Assembly: GCA_964019425.1 (NCBI GenBank)
Contig: OZ025784.1
Coordinates: 1,178,001-1,242,000 of the forward strand
Source of the DNA: Flectonema sp. DT1601
Lineage: Eukaryota > Euglenozoa > Diplonemea > Diplonemida > Diplonemidae
Reading direction: 5' to 3'
DNA: 64,000 nucleotides
The notes beneath the pieces are model-generated. The model saw only the letters and a program-made list of their open reading frames with translations. It did not search any database and was not told where the DNA came from. Both the position numbers and the translations under genes were made by a program. Every line of letters begins with the position of its first letter. Positions within the stretch are counted from its first letter, which is position 1. Positions 1-11,067 of this stretch are shown piece by piece.

Positions 1-103
1 TGTCAGCTGGGCAGTCAATGAGGTTGCAAGGGTTTTCCTGCGACAGCGCACCCGCCACCAGCATCCCTCCTACCATCAATTTCTTCATGGACATGGACAT
101 CAT
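1..103 (-). CDS. CUB/cysteine-module secreted protein, copy 0 (partial, runs off left edge)
   Basis: The first 34 codons of another array copy, starting at the ATG on the minus strand at 101-103. They carry the same signal peptide and the start of the first Cys-rich segment as the complete copies. The rest lies outside the window. Confidence 0.9.
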   Translation of the reverse strand, partial: MMSMSMKKLMVGGMLVAGALSQENPCNLIDCPAD

Positions 104-1626
104 TTCTTGTTTTTTTTTTTTTTCCTTTTTTTTTCTAATAATCTGGAGGGAGAGCAAAAGAGAAGATTAGTCTACCGTTTCCACTATGTCAACGTCCGCT
201 CACTCTTCAAAAACAACCTCATTCGAGTTCGCACACAACGCAATTCGAACCAACAAGTTGCAAAAAGAATGAAAAAAACAAAAAGAAAGAAAAAAACAAA
301 AAGAATGAAACAAAGAAAAAAAGAGGAAGGGAATCGACCGATCGCTTTCTAGCCAGCAGAGAAAATGAGCTGGGCAAAAAAAGGGAGGAAACCGAAGGGC
401 GCCTTCTTTTTTTTTTTTTTTTTTTTGTTGTTGTTTTTTTTATTCGGTAAAAAAAAGGTGTGTGCCCGCGCTTCCGGAAAACCGAACAACAACAACCTTC
501 CCACCAATGAATGATAATAGAAATCAAATATTATGAACGGGAGAAAGAAATTGAAAAAGAAAGGGAGAAAAAAAAAAACAAAAAAAAGAGAAAACACTCT
601 TAAAATTTAAAAAGAACCCCCAAAAAAAAAGAAGAAGAAACCCAATTTCGGCTTTCTAACTGTTTTTTTTTTTTTGGTTTTCCCTTTTGGCAAAACTCCC
701 TCGCACCCTCGCAAAGCAGATTTCGCGGGAAGGCTTCCCCGAATGTCTTTGTCGAAGCTGCAAGGGAGTGAAAGGACCAACATTTGCCGACGTGCGGCAA
801 GGGAATCCTTCGTAAAGTAATTATTATGGTTTTTCTATTTATTTCGTTTCTGTTCAGCAACGGCTGCCAAACAACAAACAAACAAACAAACAAAGCAAGA
901 GGGAGAGGGAGAGGAGAAAACAAAGCAGAGAAAAAACAGAGTGGCCGATGGGCTGTTGGGAAGAAGGGTGGCGAAAGAACACACACACATCCGCCAACAA
1001 CAACACCACCCGCCCCCCACTCTCTCTTTTTTCATTCCGTGCCTTGCTCCCAACCCCCCACCCCAAAAAGAAAAAAGAAAAGCGGGAACCAATCGGTCCC
1101 CCCCTTGTCTTTTTTAGCGCCCTGTGGGGCGTGTGATTTTTTTCAAAAAGAAAAAGAAGGGCAAAGCAAAAGAAAAAAGATTTTTTAAAACAAATAAAAA
1201 AAGCGCAGTAAAATGAAAGCACGTCGCGCCTCTCGTGTAGTTCGGTTCACGCAGCCTTTCTATTTTTCCCCGCGGGAGGAAAAAAGATTCCAGACAGCCG
1301 AAGCTGCCCGCTGCATGATGACGGGGAATAAACAAACACACACAGTAGACAGTAGACACACAAAAGAAAACTTTTCGACGGCGAAGGACGACGACGAGGA
1401 CGAGGACGAGGACGACGACGAGAAGGAAAAACGAATTGAAAACTCAGAAATTGAAAAAGCTGTGCGAATGGAAAGCAACAAAGGAGACAACAAAAAAGAA
1501 AGAAAAAAAACAGAGTCCGATTAGACTTTGCTTTCCCCAACTTACTAAATTATTGAAATTCACTCAAACAATATTTAAAAAGAGCGAAGAAACTACAAAA
1601 CGCAACCTACTACTAGGTAGGCCACT
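104..1626. repeat. Array spacer (1,523 bp), first of six identical-length copies
   Basis: Equivalent spacers lie at 3055-4577, 6153-7675, 9545-11067, 12496-14018 and 15447-16969. Each holds, from the upstream gene's start: a poly(T) run of 14, a second T run, a long T run of about 20, A-rich blocks, a (CAAA)n stretch, a C-rich patch, an A-rich block and a GAC/GAG trinucleotide stretch (1387-1422 here). On the minus strand the last part is the promoter/5' leader, and the leader next to the ATG is almost pure A. No believable gene is present; the open frames are Lys/Phe-rich homopolymer artefacts. Confidence 0.85.
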
Positions 1627-3054
1627 CTACTGCGACACACATGTCTCGAGCGAGTTGAAACCGATCTGGCCGTTACCTTGGCACACACTGCCGGTAGGGC
1701 ACTGTTCGCGCCTGTTGACCGGAGCACAAGATCCGCTCTCACAGAACTGGTAGCAAACATCTCCGACCGAGAGGACCGCCTGGCAGGTGCTCTCCGAGTT
1801 GAATCCAATCGCGCCGGTTGACTTGCACTCCGAACCTGACGGGCACTGCTCGCGCCTGCTCACAGGGACACAGTTGTTCCCTCCTTCGCAGAAGCGGTAG
1901 CAAACGTCTCCAACCGAAATCTCCTCCGAGCAGGTGTGGCGCGAGTTGAATCCGATGGAACCGTCTCCCTTGCACACCGTTCCCGTTGGGCACTGGTCAC
2001 GCTTGTTCACTGGTGCGCAGTCTCCGGCTTCACAGAACTGGTAGCAGACATCTCCGACAGCCAAGACTTCCTGCTGACAAGTGTGGTGCGAGTTGAATCC
2101 GATGGAACCGTCTCCCTTGCACACCGTTCCCGTTGGGCACTGGTCACGCTTGTTCACTGGTGCGCAGTTTCCGGCTTCACAGAACTGGTAGCAGACATCT
2201 CCGACAGCCAAGACTTCCTGCTGACAAGTGTGGTGCGAGTTGAATCCGATGGAACCGTCTCCCTTGCACACCGTTCCCGTTGGGCACTGGTCACGCTTGT
2301 TCACTGGTGCGCAGTCTCCGGCTTCACAGAACTGGTAGCAGACATCTCCGACTGAAAGTTCCTCCTCGTCCTCCTCCTCCTTCTTTGGTGCTACGCAGGT
2401 GTGGCGCGAGTTGAATCCGATGGAACCGTCTCCCTTGCACTCCGTTCCCGTTGGGCACTGGTCGCGCTTGTTCACCGGTGCGCAGTCTCCGGCCTCGCAG
2501 AACTGGTAGCAGACATCTCCGACCGAAAGAAGGGTTCCCTCACACGTCCAATCCAACTCGAACCCGGTCCTCTTCACACTGTAGTCGGAAGTGAAGTGCA
2601 CGAAGATTCCATCCTCACCCTCTACCACGGTGTTCGAAGGAACCTTGTTTCCCGAGTGCCACGACAACAGAGGTGACGCGACAGAGATCACCCCGCCGCT
2701 GACCGCGTGCGCGCTCACGAAGTCGTATCCGCTCTCCGTCTCGAAAGCCTTCCACTGCAACTCCGCACGCTTTCCCGGACACTTGAAGTAGAAGCACGCC
2801 TTCTCGTGGTTGCTGTACTTTCCGCTCCCCACCGGGTAGTCCAACGTTCCCGATGACGCCTCGAACACCTGCGCCGACCTGCACCCCGCCGGAAACGCGA
2901 ACTTCTTCGCAACACAGGTTGCCGCTCCCTTCTCAACCACGCACACGCTCTTGTCAGCTGGGCAGTCAATGAGGTTGCAAGGGTTTTCCTGCGACAGCGC
3001 ACCCGCCACCAGCATCCCTCCTACCATCAATTTCTTCATGGACATGGACATCAT
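1627..3054 (-). CDS. Secreted CUB-domain protein with six 6-Cys modules, copy 1
   Basis: 475 aa, no intron. Residues 1-21 form a signal peptide (MKKLMVGGMLVAGALSQ core). Residues 24-47 are a short four-Cys segment. Residues 58-171 are a CUB domain: aromatic/Gly-rich start, a C-F-Y-F-K-C pair, and an ending GFELDWTC. Then come six modules of about 49 aa with the spacing C-x3-C-x4-C-x8-C-x5-C-x13-C, each starting VGDVCYQFC and ending IGFNSxxTC. An acidic EEEDEEE linker separates modules 1 and 2. The start is the first ATG of MMSMSMKK; the open frame upstream is only the A-tract leader and is lost in copy 6. C/G-ending codons dominate, unlike the neighbouring single-copy genes. CUB is known as an extracellular adhesion/binding fold; I do not recognise the 6-Cys module. 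Likely role: abundant secreted or surface-coat protein (inference). Confidence 0.93.
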   Translation of the reverse strand: MMSMSMKKLMVGGMLVAGALSQENPCNLIDCPADKSVCVVEKGAATCVAKKFAFPAGCRSAQVFEASSGTLDYPVGSGKYSNHEKACFYFKCPGKRAELQWKAFETESGYDFVSAHAVSGGVISVASPLLSWHSGNKVPSNTVVEGEDGIFVHFTSDYSVKRTGFELDWTCEGTLLSVGDVCYQFCEAGDCAPVNKRDQCPTGTECKGDGSIGFNSRHTCVAPKKEEEDEEELSVGDVCYQFCEAGDCAPVNKRDQCPTGTVCKGDGSIGFNSHHTCQQEVLAVGDVCYQFCEAGNCAPVNKRDQCPTGTVCKGDGSIGFNSHHTCQQEVLAVGDVCYQFCEAGDCAPVNKRDQCPTGTVCKGDGSIGFNSRHTCSEEISVGDVCYRFCEGGNNCVPVSRREQCPSGSECKSTGAIGFNSESTCQAVLSVGDVCYQFCESGSCAPVNRREQCPTGSVCQGNGQIGFNSLETCVSQ

Positions 3055-4577
3055 TTCTTGTTTTTTTTTTTTTTCCTTTTTTTTTCTAATAATCTGGAGG
3101 GAGAGCAAAAGAGAAGATTAGTCTACCGTTTCCACTATGTCAACGTCCGCTCACTCTTCAAAAACAACCTCATTCGAGTTCGCACACAACGCAATTCGAA
3201 CCAACAAGTTGCAAAAAGAATGAAAAAAACAAAAAGAAAGAAAAAAACAAAAAGAATGAAACAAAGAAAAAAAGAGGAAGGGAATCGACCGATCGCTTTC
3301 TAGCCAGCAGAGAAAATGAGCTGGGCAAAAAAAGGGAGGAAACCGAAGGGCGCCTTCTTTTTTTTTTTTTTTTTTTTGTTGTTGTTTTTTTTATTCGGTA
3401 AAAAAAAGGTGTGTGCCCGCGCTTCCGGAAAACCGAACAACAACAACCTTCCCACCAATGAATGATAATAGAAATCAAATATTATGAACGGGAGAAAGAA
3501 ATTGAAAAAGAAAGGGAGAAAAAAAAAAACAAAAAAAAGAGAAAACACTCTTAAAATTTAAAAAGAACCCCCAAAAAAAAAGAAGAAGAAACCCAATTTC
3601 GGCTTTCTAACTGTTTTTTTTTTTTTGGTTTTCCCTTTTGGCAAAACTCCCTCGCACCCTCGCAAAGCAGATTTCGCGGGAAGGCTTCCCCGAATGTCTT
3701 TGTCGAAGCTGCAAGGGAGTGAAAGGACCAACATTTGCCGACGTGCGGCAAGGGAATCCTTCGTAAAGTAATTATTATGGTTTTTCTATTTATTTCGTTT
3801 CTGTTCAGCAACGGCTGCCAAACAACAAACAAACAAACAAACAAAGCAAGAGGGAGAGGGAGAGGAGAAAACAAAGCAGAGAAAAAACAGAGTGGCCGAT
3901 GGGCTGTTGGGAAGAAGGGTGGCGAAAGAACACACACACATCCGCCAACAACAACACCACCCGCCCCCCACTCTCTCTTTTTTCATTCCGTGCCTTGCTC
4001 CCAACCCCCCACCCCAAAAAGAAAAAAGAAAAGCGGGAACCAATCGGTCCCCCCCTTGTCTTTTTTAGCGCCCTGTGGGGCGTGTGATTTTTTTCAAAAA
4101 GAAAAAGAAGGGCAAAGCAAAAGAAAAAAGATTTTTTAAAACAAATAAAAAAAGCGCAGTAAAATGAAAGCACGTCGCGCCTCTCGTGTAGTTCGGTTCA
4201 CGCAGCCTTTCTATTTTTCCCCGCGGGAGGAAAAAAGATTCCAGACAGCCGAAGCTGCCCGCTGCATGATGACGGGGAATAAACAAACACACACAGTAGA
4301 CAGTAGACACACAAAAGAAAACTTTTCGACGGCGAAGGACGACGACGAGGACGAGGACGAGGACGACGACGAGAAGGAAAAACGAATTGAAAACTCAGAA
4401 ATTGAAAAAGCTGTGCGAATGGAAAGCAACAAAGGAGACAACAAAAAAGAAAGAAAAAAAACAGAGTCCGATTAGACTTTGCTTTCCCCAACTTACTAAA
4501 TTATTGAAATTCACTCAAACAATATTTAAAAAGAGCGAAGAAACTACAAAACGCAACCTACTACTAGGTAGGCCACT

Positions 4578-6152
4578 CTACTGCGACACACATGTCTCGA
4601 GCGAGTTGAAACCGATCTGGCCGTTACCTTGGCACACACTGCCGGTAGGGCACTGTTCGCGCCTGTTGACCGGAGCACAAGATCCGCTCTCACAGAACTG
4701 GTAGCAAACATCTCCGACCGAGAGGACCGCCTGGCAGGTGCTCTCCGAGTTGAATCCAATCGCGCCGGTTGACTTGCACTCCGAACCTGACGGGCACTGC
4801 TCGCGCCTGCTCACAGGGACACAGTTGTTCCCTCCTTCGCAGAAGCGGTAGCAAACGTCTCCAACCGAAATCTCCTCCGAGCAGGTGTGGCGCGAGTTGA
4901 ATCCGATGGAACCGTCTCCCTTGCACACCGTTCCCGTTGGGCACTGGTCACGCTTGTTCACTGGTGCGCAGTCTCCGGCTTCACAGAACTGGTAGCAGAC
5001 ATCTCCGACAGCCAAGACTTCCTGCTGACAAGTGTGGTGCGAGTTGAATCCGATGGAACCGTCTCCCTTGCACACCGTTCCCGTTGGGCACTGGTCACGC
5101 TTGTTCACTGGTGCGCAGTTTCCGGCTTCACAGAACTGGTAGCAGACATCTCCGACAGCCAAGACTTCCTGCTGACAAGTGTGGTGCGAGTTGAATCCGA
5201 TGGAACCGTCTCCCTTGCACACCGTTCCCGTTGGGCACTGGTCACGCTTGTTCACTGGTGCGCAGTTTCCGGCTTCACAGAACTGGTAGCAGACATCTCC
5301 GACAGCCAAGACTTCCTGCTGACAAGTGTGGTGCGAGTTGAATCCGATGGAACCGTCTCCCTTGCACACCGTTCCCGTTGGGCACTGGTCACGCTTGTTC
5401 ACTGGTGCGCAGTCTCCGGCTTCACAGAACTGGTAGCAGACATCTCCGACTGAAAGTTCCTCCTCGTCCTCCTCCTCCTTCTTTGGTGCTACGCAGGTGT
5501 GGCGCGAGTTGAATCCGATGGAACCGTCTCCCTTGCACTCCGTTCCCGTTGGGCACTGGTCGCGCTTGTTCACCGGTGCGCAGTCTCCGGCCTCGCAGAA
5601 CTGGTAGCAGACATCTCCGACCGAAAGAAGGGTTCCCTCACACGTCCAATCCAACTCGAACCCGGTCCTCTTCACACTGTAGTCGGAAGTGAAGTGCACG
5701 AAGATTCCATCCTCACCCTCTACCACGGTGTTCGAAGGAACCTTGTTTCCCGAGTGCCACGACAACAGAGGTGACGCGACAGAGATCACCCCGCCGCTGA
5801 CCGCGTGCGCGCTCACGAAGTCGTATCCGCTCTCCGTCTCGAAAGCCTTCCACTGCAACTCCGCACGCTTTCCCGGACACTTGAAGTAGAAGCACGCCTT
5901 CTCGTGGTTGCTGTACTTTCCGCTCCCCACCGGGTAGTCCAACGTTCCCGATGACGCCTCGAACACCTGCGCCGACCTGCACCCCGCCGGAAACGCGAAC
6001 TTCTTCGCAACACAGGTTGCCGCTCCCTTCTCAACCACGCACACGCTCTTGTCAGCTGGGCAGTCAATGAGGTTGCAAGGGTTTTCCTGCGACAGCGCAC
6101 CCGCCACCAGCATCCCTCCTACCATCAATTTCTTCATGGACATGGACATCAT
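4578..6152 (-). CDS. Secreted CUB/cysteine-module protein, copy 2 (seven modules)
   Basis: 524 aa. Same signal peptide, CUB domain and module order as copy 1, with one additional 49-residue middle module of the GNCAPVNKRDQC type, i.e. one extra 147-bp unit. No other protein difference is visible to me. Confidence 0.93.
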   Translation of the reverse strand: MMSMSMKKLMVGGMLVAGALSQENPCNLIDCPADKSVCVVEKGAATCVAKKFAFPAGCRSAQVFEASSGTLDYPVGSGKYSNHEKACFYFKCPGKRAELQWKAFETESGYDFVSAHAVSGGVISVASPLLSWHSGNKVPSNTVVEGEDGIFVHFTSDYSVKRTGFELDWTCEGTLLSVGDVCYQFCEAGDCAPVNKRDQCPTGTECKGDGSIGFNSRHTCVAPKKEEEDEEELSVGDVCYQFCEAGDCAPVNKRDQCPTGTVCKGDGSIGFNSHHTCQQEVLAVGDVCYQFCEAGNCAPVNKRDQCPTGTVCKGDGSIGFNSHHTCQQEVLAVGDVCYQFCEAGNCAPVNKRDQCPTGTVCKGDGSIGFNSHHTCQQEVLAVGDVCYQFCEAGDCAPVNKRDQCPTGTVCKGDGSIGFNSRHTCSEEISVGDVCYRFCEGGNNCVPVSRREQCPSGSECKSTGAIGFNSESTCQAVLSVGDVCYQFCESGSCAPVNRREQCPTGSVCQGNGQIGFNSLETCVSQ

Positions 6153-7675
6153 TTCTTGTTTTTTTTTTTTTTCCTTTTTTTTTCTAATAATCTGGAGGGA
6201 GAGCAAAAGAGAAGATTAGTCTACCGTTTCCACTATGTCAACGTCCGCTCACTCTTCAAAAACAACCTCATTCGAGTTCGCACACAACGCAATTCGAACC
6301 AACAAGTTGCAAAAAGAATGAAAAAAACAAAAAGAAAGAAAAAAACAAAAAGAATGAAACAAAGAAAAAAAGAGGAAGGGAATCGACCGATCGCTTTCTA
6401 GCCAGCAGAGAAAATGAGCTGGGCAAAAAAAGGGAGGAAACCGAAGGGCGCCTTCTTTTTTTTTTTTTTTTTTTTGTTGTTGTTTTTTTTATTCGGTAAA
6501 AAAAAGGTGTGTGCCCGCGCTTCCGGAAAACCGAACAACAACAACCTTCCCACCAATGAATGATAATAGAAATCAAATATTATGAACGGGAGAAAGAAAT
6601 TGAAAAAGAAAGGGAGAAAAAAAAAAACAAAAAAAAGAGAAAACACTCTTAAAATTTAAAAAGAACCCCCAAAAAAAAAGAAGAAGAAACCCAATTTCGG
6701 CTTTCTAACTGTTTTTTTTTTTTTGGTTTTCCCTTTTGGCAAAACTCCCTCGCACCCTCGCAAAGCAGATTTCGCGGGAAGGCTTCCCCGAATGTCTTTG
6801 TCGAAGCTGCAAGGGAGTGAAAGGACCAACATTTGCCGACGTGCGGCAAGGGAATCCTTCGTAAAGTAATTATTATGGTTTTTCTATTTATTTCGTTTCT
6901 GTTCAGCAACGGCTGCCAAACAACAAACAAACAAACAAACAAAGCAAGAGGGAGAGGGAGAGGAGAAAACAAAGCAGAGAAAAAACAGAGTGGCCGATGG
7001 GCTGTTGGGAAGAAGGGTGGCGAAAGAACACACACACATCCGCCAACAACAACACCACCCGCCCCCCACTCTCTCTTTTTTCATTCCGTGCCTTGCTCCC
7101 AACCCCCCACCCCAAAAAGAAAAAAGAAAAGCGGGAACCAATCGGTCCCCCCCTTGTCTTTTTTAGCGCCCTGTGGGGCGTGTGATTTTTTTCAAAAAGA
7201 AAAAGAAGGGCAAAGCAAAAGAAAAAAGATTTTTTAAAACAAATAAAAAAAGCGCAGTAAAATGAAAGCACGTCGCGCCTCTCGTGTAGTTCGGTTCACG
7301 CAGCCTTTCTATTTTTCCCCGCGGGAGGAAAAAAGATTCCAGACAGCCGAAGCTGCCCGCTGCATGATGACGGGGAATAAACAAACACACACAGTAGACA
7401 GTAGACACACAAAAGAAAACTTTTCGACGGCGAAGGACGACGACGAGGACGAGGACGAGGACGACGACGAGAAGGAAAAACGAATTGAAAACTCAGAAAT
7501 TGAAAAAGCTGTGCGAATGGAAAGCAACAAAGGAGACAACAAAAAAGAAAGAAAAAAAACAGAGTCCGATTAGACTTTGCTTTCCCCAACTTACTAAATT
7601 ATTGAAATTCACTCAAACAATATTTAAAAAGAGCGAAGAAACTACAAAACGCAACCTACTACTAGGTAGGCCACT

Positions 7676-9544
7676 CTACTGCGACACACATGTCTCGAGC
7701 GAGTTGAAACCGATCTGGCCGTTACCTTGGCACACACTGCCGGTAGGGCACTGTTCGCGCCTGTTGACCGGAGCACAAGATCCGCTCTCACAGAACTGGT
7801 AGCAAACATCTCCGACCGAGAGGACCGCCTGGCAGGTGCTCTCCGAGTTGAATCCAATCGCGCCGGTTGACTTGCACTCCGAACCTGACGGGCACTGCTC
7901 GCGCCTGCTCACAGGGACACAGTTGTTCCCTCCTTCGCAGAAGCGGTAGCAAACGTCTCCAACCGAAATCTCCTCCGAGCAGGTGTGGCGCGAGTTGAAT
8001 CCGATGGAACCGTCTCCCTTGCACACCGTTCCCGTTGGGCACTGGTCACGCTTGTTCACTGGTGCGCAGTCTCCGGCTTCACAGAACTGGTAGCAGACAT
8101 CTCCGACAGCCAAGACTTCCTGCTGACAAGTGTGGTGCGAGTTGAATCCGATGGAACCGTCTCCCTTGCACACCGTTCCCGTTGGGCACTGGTCACGCTT
8201 GTTCACTGGTGCGCAGTTTCCGGCTTCACAGAACTGGTAGCAGACATCTCCGACAGCCAAGACTTCCTGCTGACAAGTGTGGTGCGAGTTGAATCCGATG
8301 GAACCGTCTCCCTTGCACACCGTTCCCGTTGGGCACTGGTCACGCTTGTTCACTGGTGCGCAGTTTCCGGCTTCACAGAACTGGTAGCAGACATCTCCGA
8401 CAGCCAAGACTTCCTGCTGACAAGTGTGGTGCGAGTTGAATCCGATGGAACCGTCTCCCTTGCACACCGTTCCCGTTGGGCACTGGTCACGCTTGTTCAC
8501 TGGTGCGCAGTTTCCGGCTTCACAGAACTGGTAGCAGACATCTCCGACAGCCAAGACTTCCTGCTGACAAGTGTGGTGCGAGTTGAATCCGATGGAACCG
8601 TCTCCCTTGCACACCGTTCCCGTTGGGCACTGGTCACGCTTGTTCACTGGTGCGCAGTTTCCGGCTTCACAGAACTGGTAGCAGACATCTCCGACAGCCA
8701 AGACTTCCTGCTGACAAGTGTGGTGCGAGTTGAATCCGATGGAACCGTCTCCCTTGCACACCGTTCCCGTTGGGCACTGGTCACGCTTGTTCACTGGTGC
8801 GCAGTCTCCGGCTTCACAGAACTGGTAGCAGACATCTCCGACTGAAAGTTCCTCCTCGTCCTCCTCCTCCTTCTTTGGTGCTACGCAGGTGTGGCGCGAG
8901 TTGAATCCGATGGAACCGTCTCCCTTGCACTCCGTTCCCGTTGGGCACTGGTCGCGCTTGTTCACCGGTGCGCAGTCTCCGGCCTCGCAGAACTGGTAGC
9001 AGACATCTCCGACCGAAAGAAGGGTTCCCTCACACGTCCAATCCAACTCGAACCCGGTCCTCTTCACACTGTAGTCGGAAGTGAAGTGCACGAAGATTCC
9101 ATCCTCACCCTCTACCACGGTGTTCGAAGGAACCTTGTTTCCCGAGTGCCACGACAACAGAGGTGACGCGACAGAGATCACCCCGCCGCTGACCGCGTGC
9201 GCGCTCACGAAGTCGTATCCGCTCTCCGTCTCGAAAGCCTTCCACTGCAACTCCGCACGCTTTCCCGGACACTTGAAGTAGAAGCACGCCTTCTCGTGGT
9301 TGCTGTACTTTCCGCTCCCCACCGGGTAGTCCAACGTTCCCGATGACGCCTCGAACACCTGCGCCGACCTGCACCCTGCCGGAAACGCGAACTTCTTCGC
9401 AACACAGGTTGCCGCTCCCTTCTCAACCACGCACACGCTCTTGTCAGCTGGGCAGTCAATGAGGTTGCAAGGGTTTTCCTGCGACAGCGCACCCGCCACC
9501 AGCATCCCTCCTACCATCAATTTCTTCATGGACATGGACATCAT
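7676..9544 (-). CDS. Secreted CUB/cysteine-module protein, copy 3 (nine modules)
   Basis: 622 aa, the longest copy. It has three extra 147-bp middle modules relative to copy 1. Four consecutive modules of the GNC type read identically, so the expansion is recent. A single base near 9,377 differs from the other copies (T for C) and is silent in this frame. Confidence 0.93.
   Translation of the reverse strand: MMSMSMKKLMVGGMLVAGALSQENPCNLIDCPADKSVCVVEKGAATCVAKKFAFPAGCRSAQVFEASSGTLDYPVGSGKYSNHEKACFYFKCPGKRAELQWKAFETESGYDFVSAHAVSGGVISVASPLLSWHSGNKVPSNTVVEGEDGIFVHFTSDYSVKRTGFELDWTCEGTLLSVGDVCYQFCEAGDCAPVNKRDQCPTGTECKGDGSIGFNSRHTCVAPKKEEEDEEELSVGDVCYQFCEAGDCAPVNKRDQCPTGTVCKGDGSIGFNSHHTCQQEVLAVGDVCYQFCEAGNCAPVNKRDQCPTGTVCKGDGSIGFNSHHTCQQEVLAVGDVCYQFCEAGNCAPVNKRDQCPTGTVCKGDGSIGFNSHHTCQQEVLAVGDVCYQFCEAGNCAPVNKRDQCPTGTVCKGDGSIGFNSHHTCQQEVLAVGDVCYQFCEAGNCAPVNKRDQCPTGTVCKGDGSIGFNSHHTCQQEVLAVGDVCYQFCEAGDCAPVNKRDQCPTGTVCKGDGSIGFNSRHTCSEEISVGDVCYRFCEGGNNCVPVSRREQCPSGSECKSTGAIGFNSESTCQAVLSVGDVCYQFCESGSCAPVNRREQCPTGSVCQGNGQIGFNSLETCVSQ
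7982..8846 (-). repeat. Run of 147-bp coding minisatellite units in copy 3
   Basis: Consecutive 147-bp units encode one six-Cys module each. Neighbouring units are identical or differ by one or two bases (GAC/AAC at the third-Cys segment, CAC/CGC near the end). The same units occur in lower number in the other copies. The in-frame period explains why copy-number change never breaks the reading frame. Confidence 0.9.
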
Positions 9545-11067
9545 TTCTTGTTTTTTTTTTTTTTCCTTTTTTTTTCTAATAATCTGGAGGGAGAGCAAAA
9601 GAGAAGATTAGTCTACCGTTTCCACTATGTCAACGTCCGCTCACTCTTCAAAAACAACCTCATTCGAGTTCGCACACAACGCAATTCGAACCAACAAGTT
9701 GCAAAAAGAATGAAAAAAACAAAAAGAAAGAAAAAAACAAAAAGAATGAAACAAAGAAAAAAAGAGGAAGGGAATCGACCGATCGCTTTCTAGCCAGCAG
9801 AGAAAATGAGCTGGGCAAAAAAAGGGAGGAAACCGAAGGGCGCCTTCTTTTTTTTTTTTTTTTTTTTGTTGTTGTTTTTTTTATTCGGTAAAAAAAAGGT
9901 GTGTGCCCGCGCTTCCGGAAAACCGAACAACAACAACCTTCCCACCAATGAATGATAATAGAAATCAAATATTATGAACGGGAGAAAGAAATTGAAAAAG
10001 AAAGGGAGAAAAAAAAAAACAAAAAAAAGAGAAAACACTCTTAAAATTTAAAAAGAACCCCCAAAAAAAAAGAAGAAGAAACCCAATTTCGGCTTTCTAA
10101 CTGTTTTTTTTTTTTTGGTTTTCCCTTTTGGCAAAACTCCCTCGCACCCTCGCAAAGCAGATTTCGCGGGAAGGCTTCCCCGAATGTCTTTGTCGAAGCT
10201 GCAAGGGAGTGAAAGGACCAACATTTGCCGACGTGCGGCAAGGGAATCCTTCGTAAAGTAATTATTATGGTTTTTCTATTTATTTCGTTTCTGTTCAGCA
10301 ACGGCTGCCAAACAACAAACAAACAAACAAACAAAGCAAGAGGGAGAGGGAGAGGAGAAAACAAAGCAGAGAAAAAACAGAGTGGCCGATGGGCTGTTGG
10401 GAAGAAGGGTGGCGAAAGAACACACACACATCCGCCAACAACAACACCACCCGCCCCCCACTCTCTCTTTTTTCATTCCGTGCCTTGCTCCCAACCCCCC
10501 ACCCCAAAAAGAAAAAAGAAAAGCGGGAACCAATCGGTCCCCCCCTTGTCTTTTTTAGCGCCCTGTGGGGCGTGTGATTTTTTTCAAAAAGAAAAAGAAG
10601 GGCAAAGCAAAAGAAAAAAGATTTTTTAAAACAAATAAAAAAAGCGCAGTAAAATGAAAGCACGTCGCGCCTCTCGTGTAGTTCGGTTCACGCAGCCTTT
10701 CTATTTTTCCCCGCGGGAGGAAAAAAGATTCCAGACAGCCGAAGCTGCCCGCTGCATGATGACGGGGAATAAACAAACACACACAGTAGACAGTAGACAC
10801 ACAAAAGAAAACTTTTCGACGGCGAAGGACGACGACGAGGACGAGGACGAGGACGACGACGAGAAGGAAAAACGAATTGAAAACTCAGAAATTGAAAAAG
10901 CTGTGCGAATGGAAAGCAACAAAGGAGACAACAAAAAAGAAAGAAAAAAAACAGAGTCCGATTAGACTTTGCTTTCCCCAACTTACTAAATTATTGAAAT
11001 TCACTCAAACAATATTTAAAAAGAGCGAAGAAACTACAAAACGCAACCTACTACTAGGTAGGCCACT

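Noticed and set aside
107-1524. Many 60-134 codon frames in each array spacer, both strands
   Set aside because: They are Lys/Phe/Ser-rich translations of homopolymers and microsatellites. They recur only because the spacer itself is duplicated.
3055-3108. An 18-codon N-terminal extension of the CUB genes from a TTG
   Set aside because: It translates the A-tract leader, lacks an ATG, would bury the signal peptide, and is out of frame in copy 6.
7985-8845. 286-codon plus-strand open frame across the CUB gene modules (and shorter versions in the other copies)
   Set aside because: It is the antisense shadow of the 147-bp repeat: the period is a multiple of three, so one open antisense frame repeats. 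No start context, no domain, and its length simply follows the module count.
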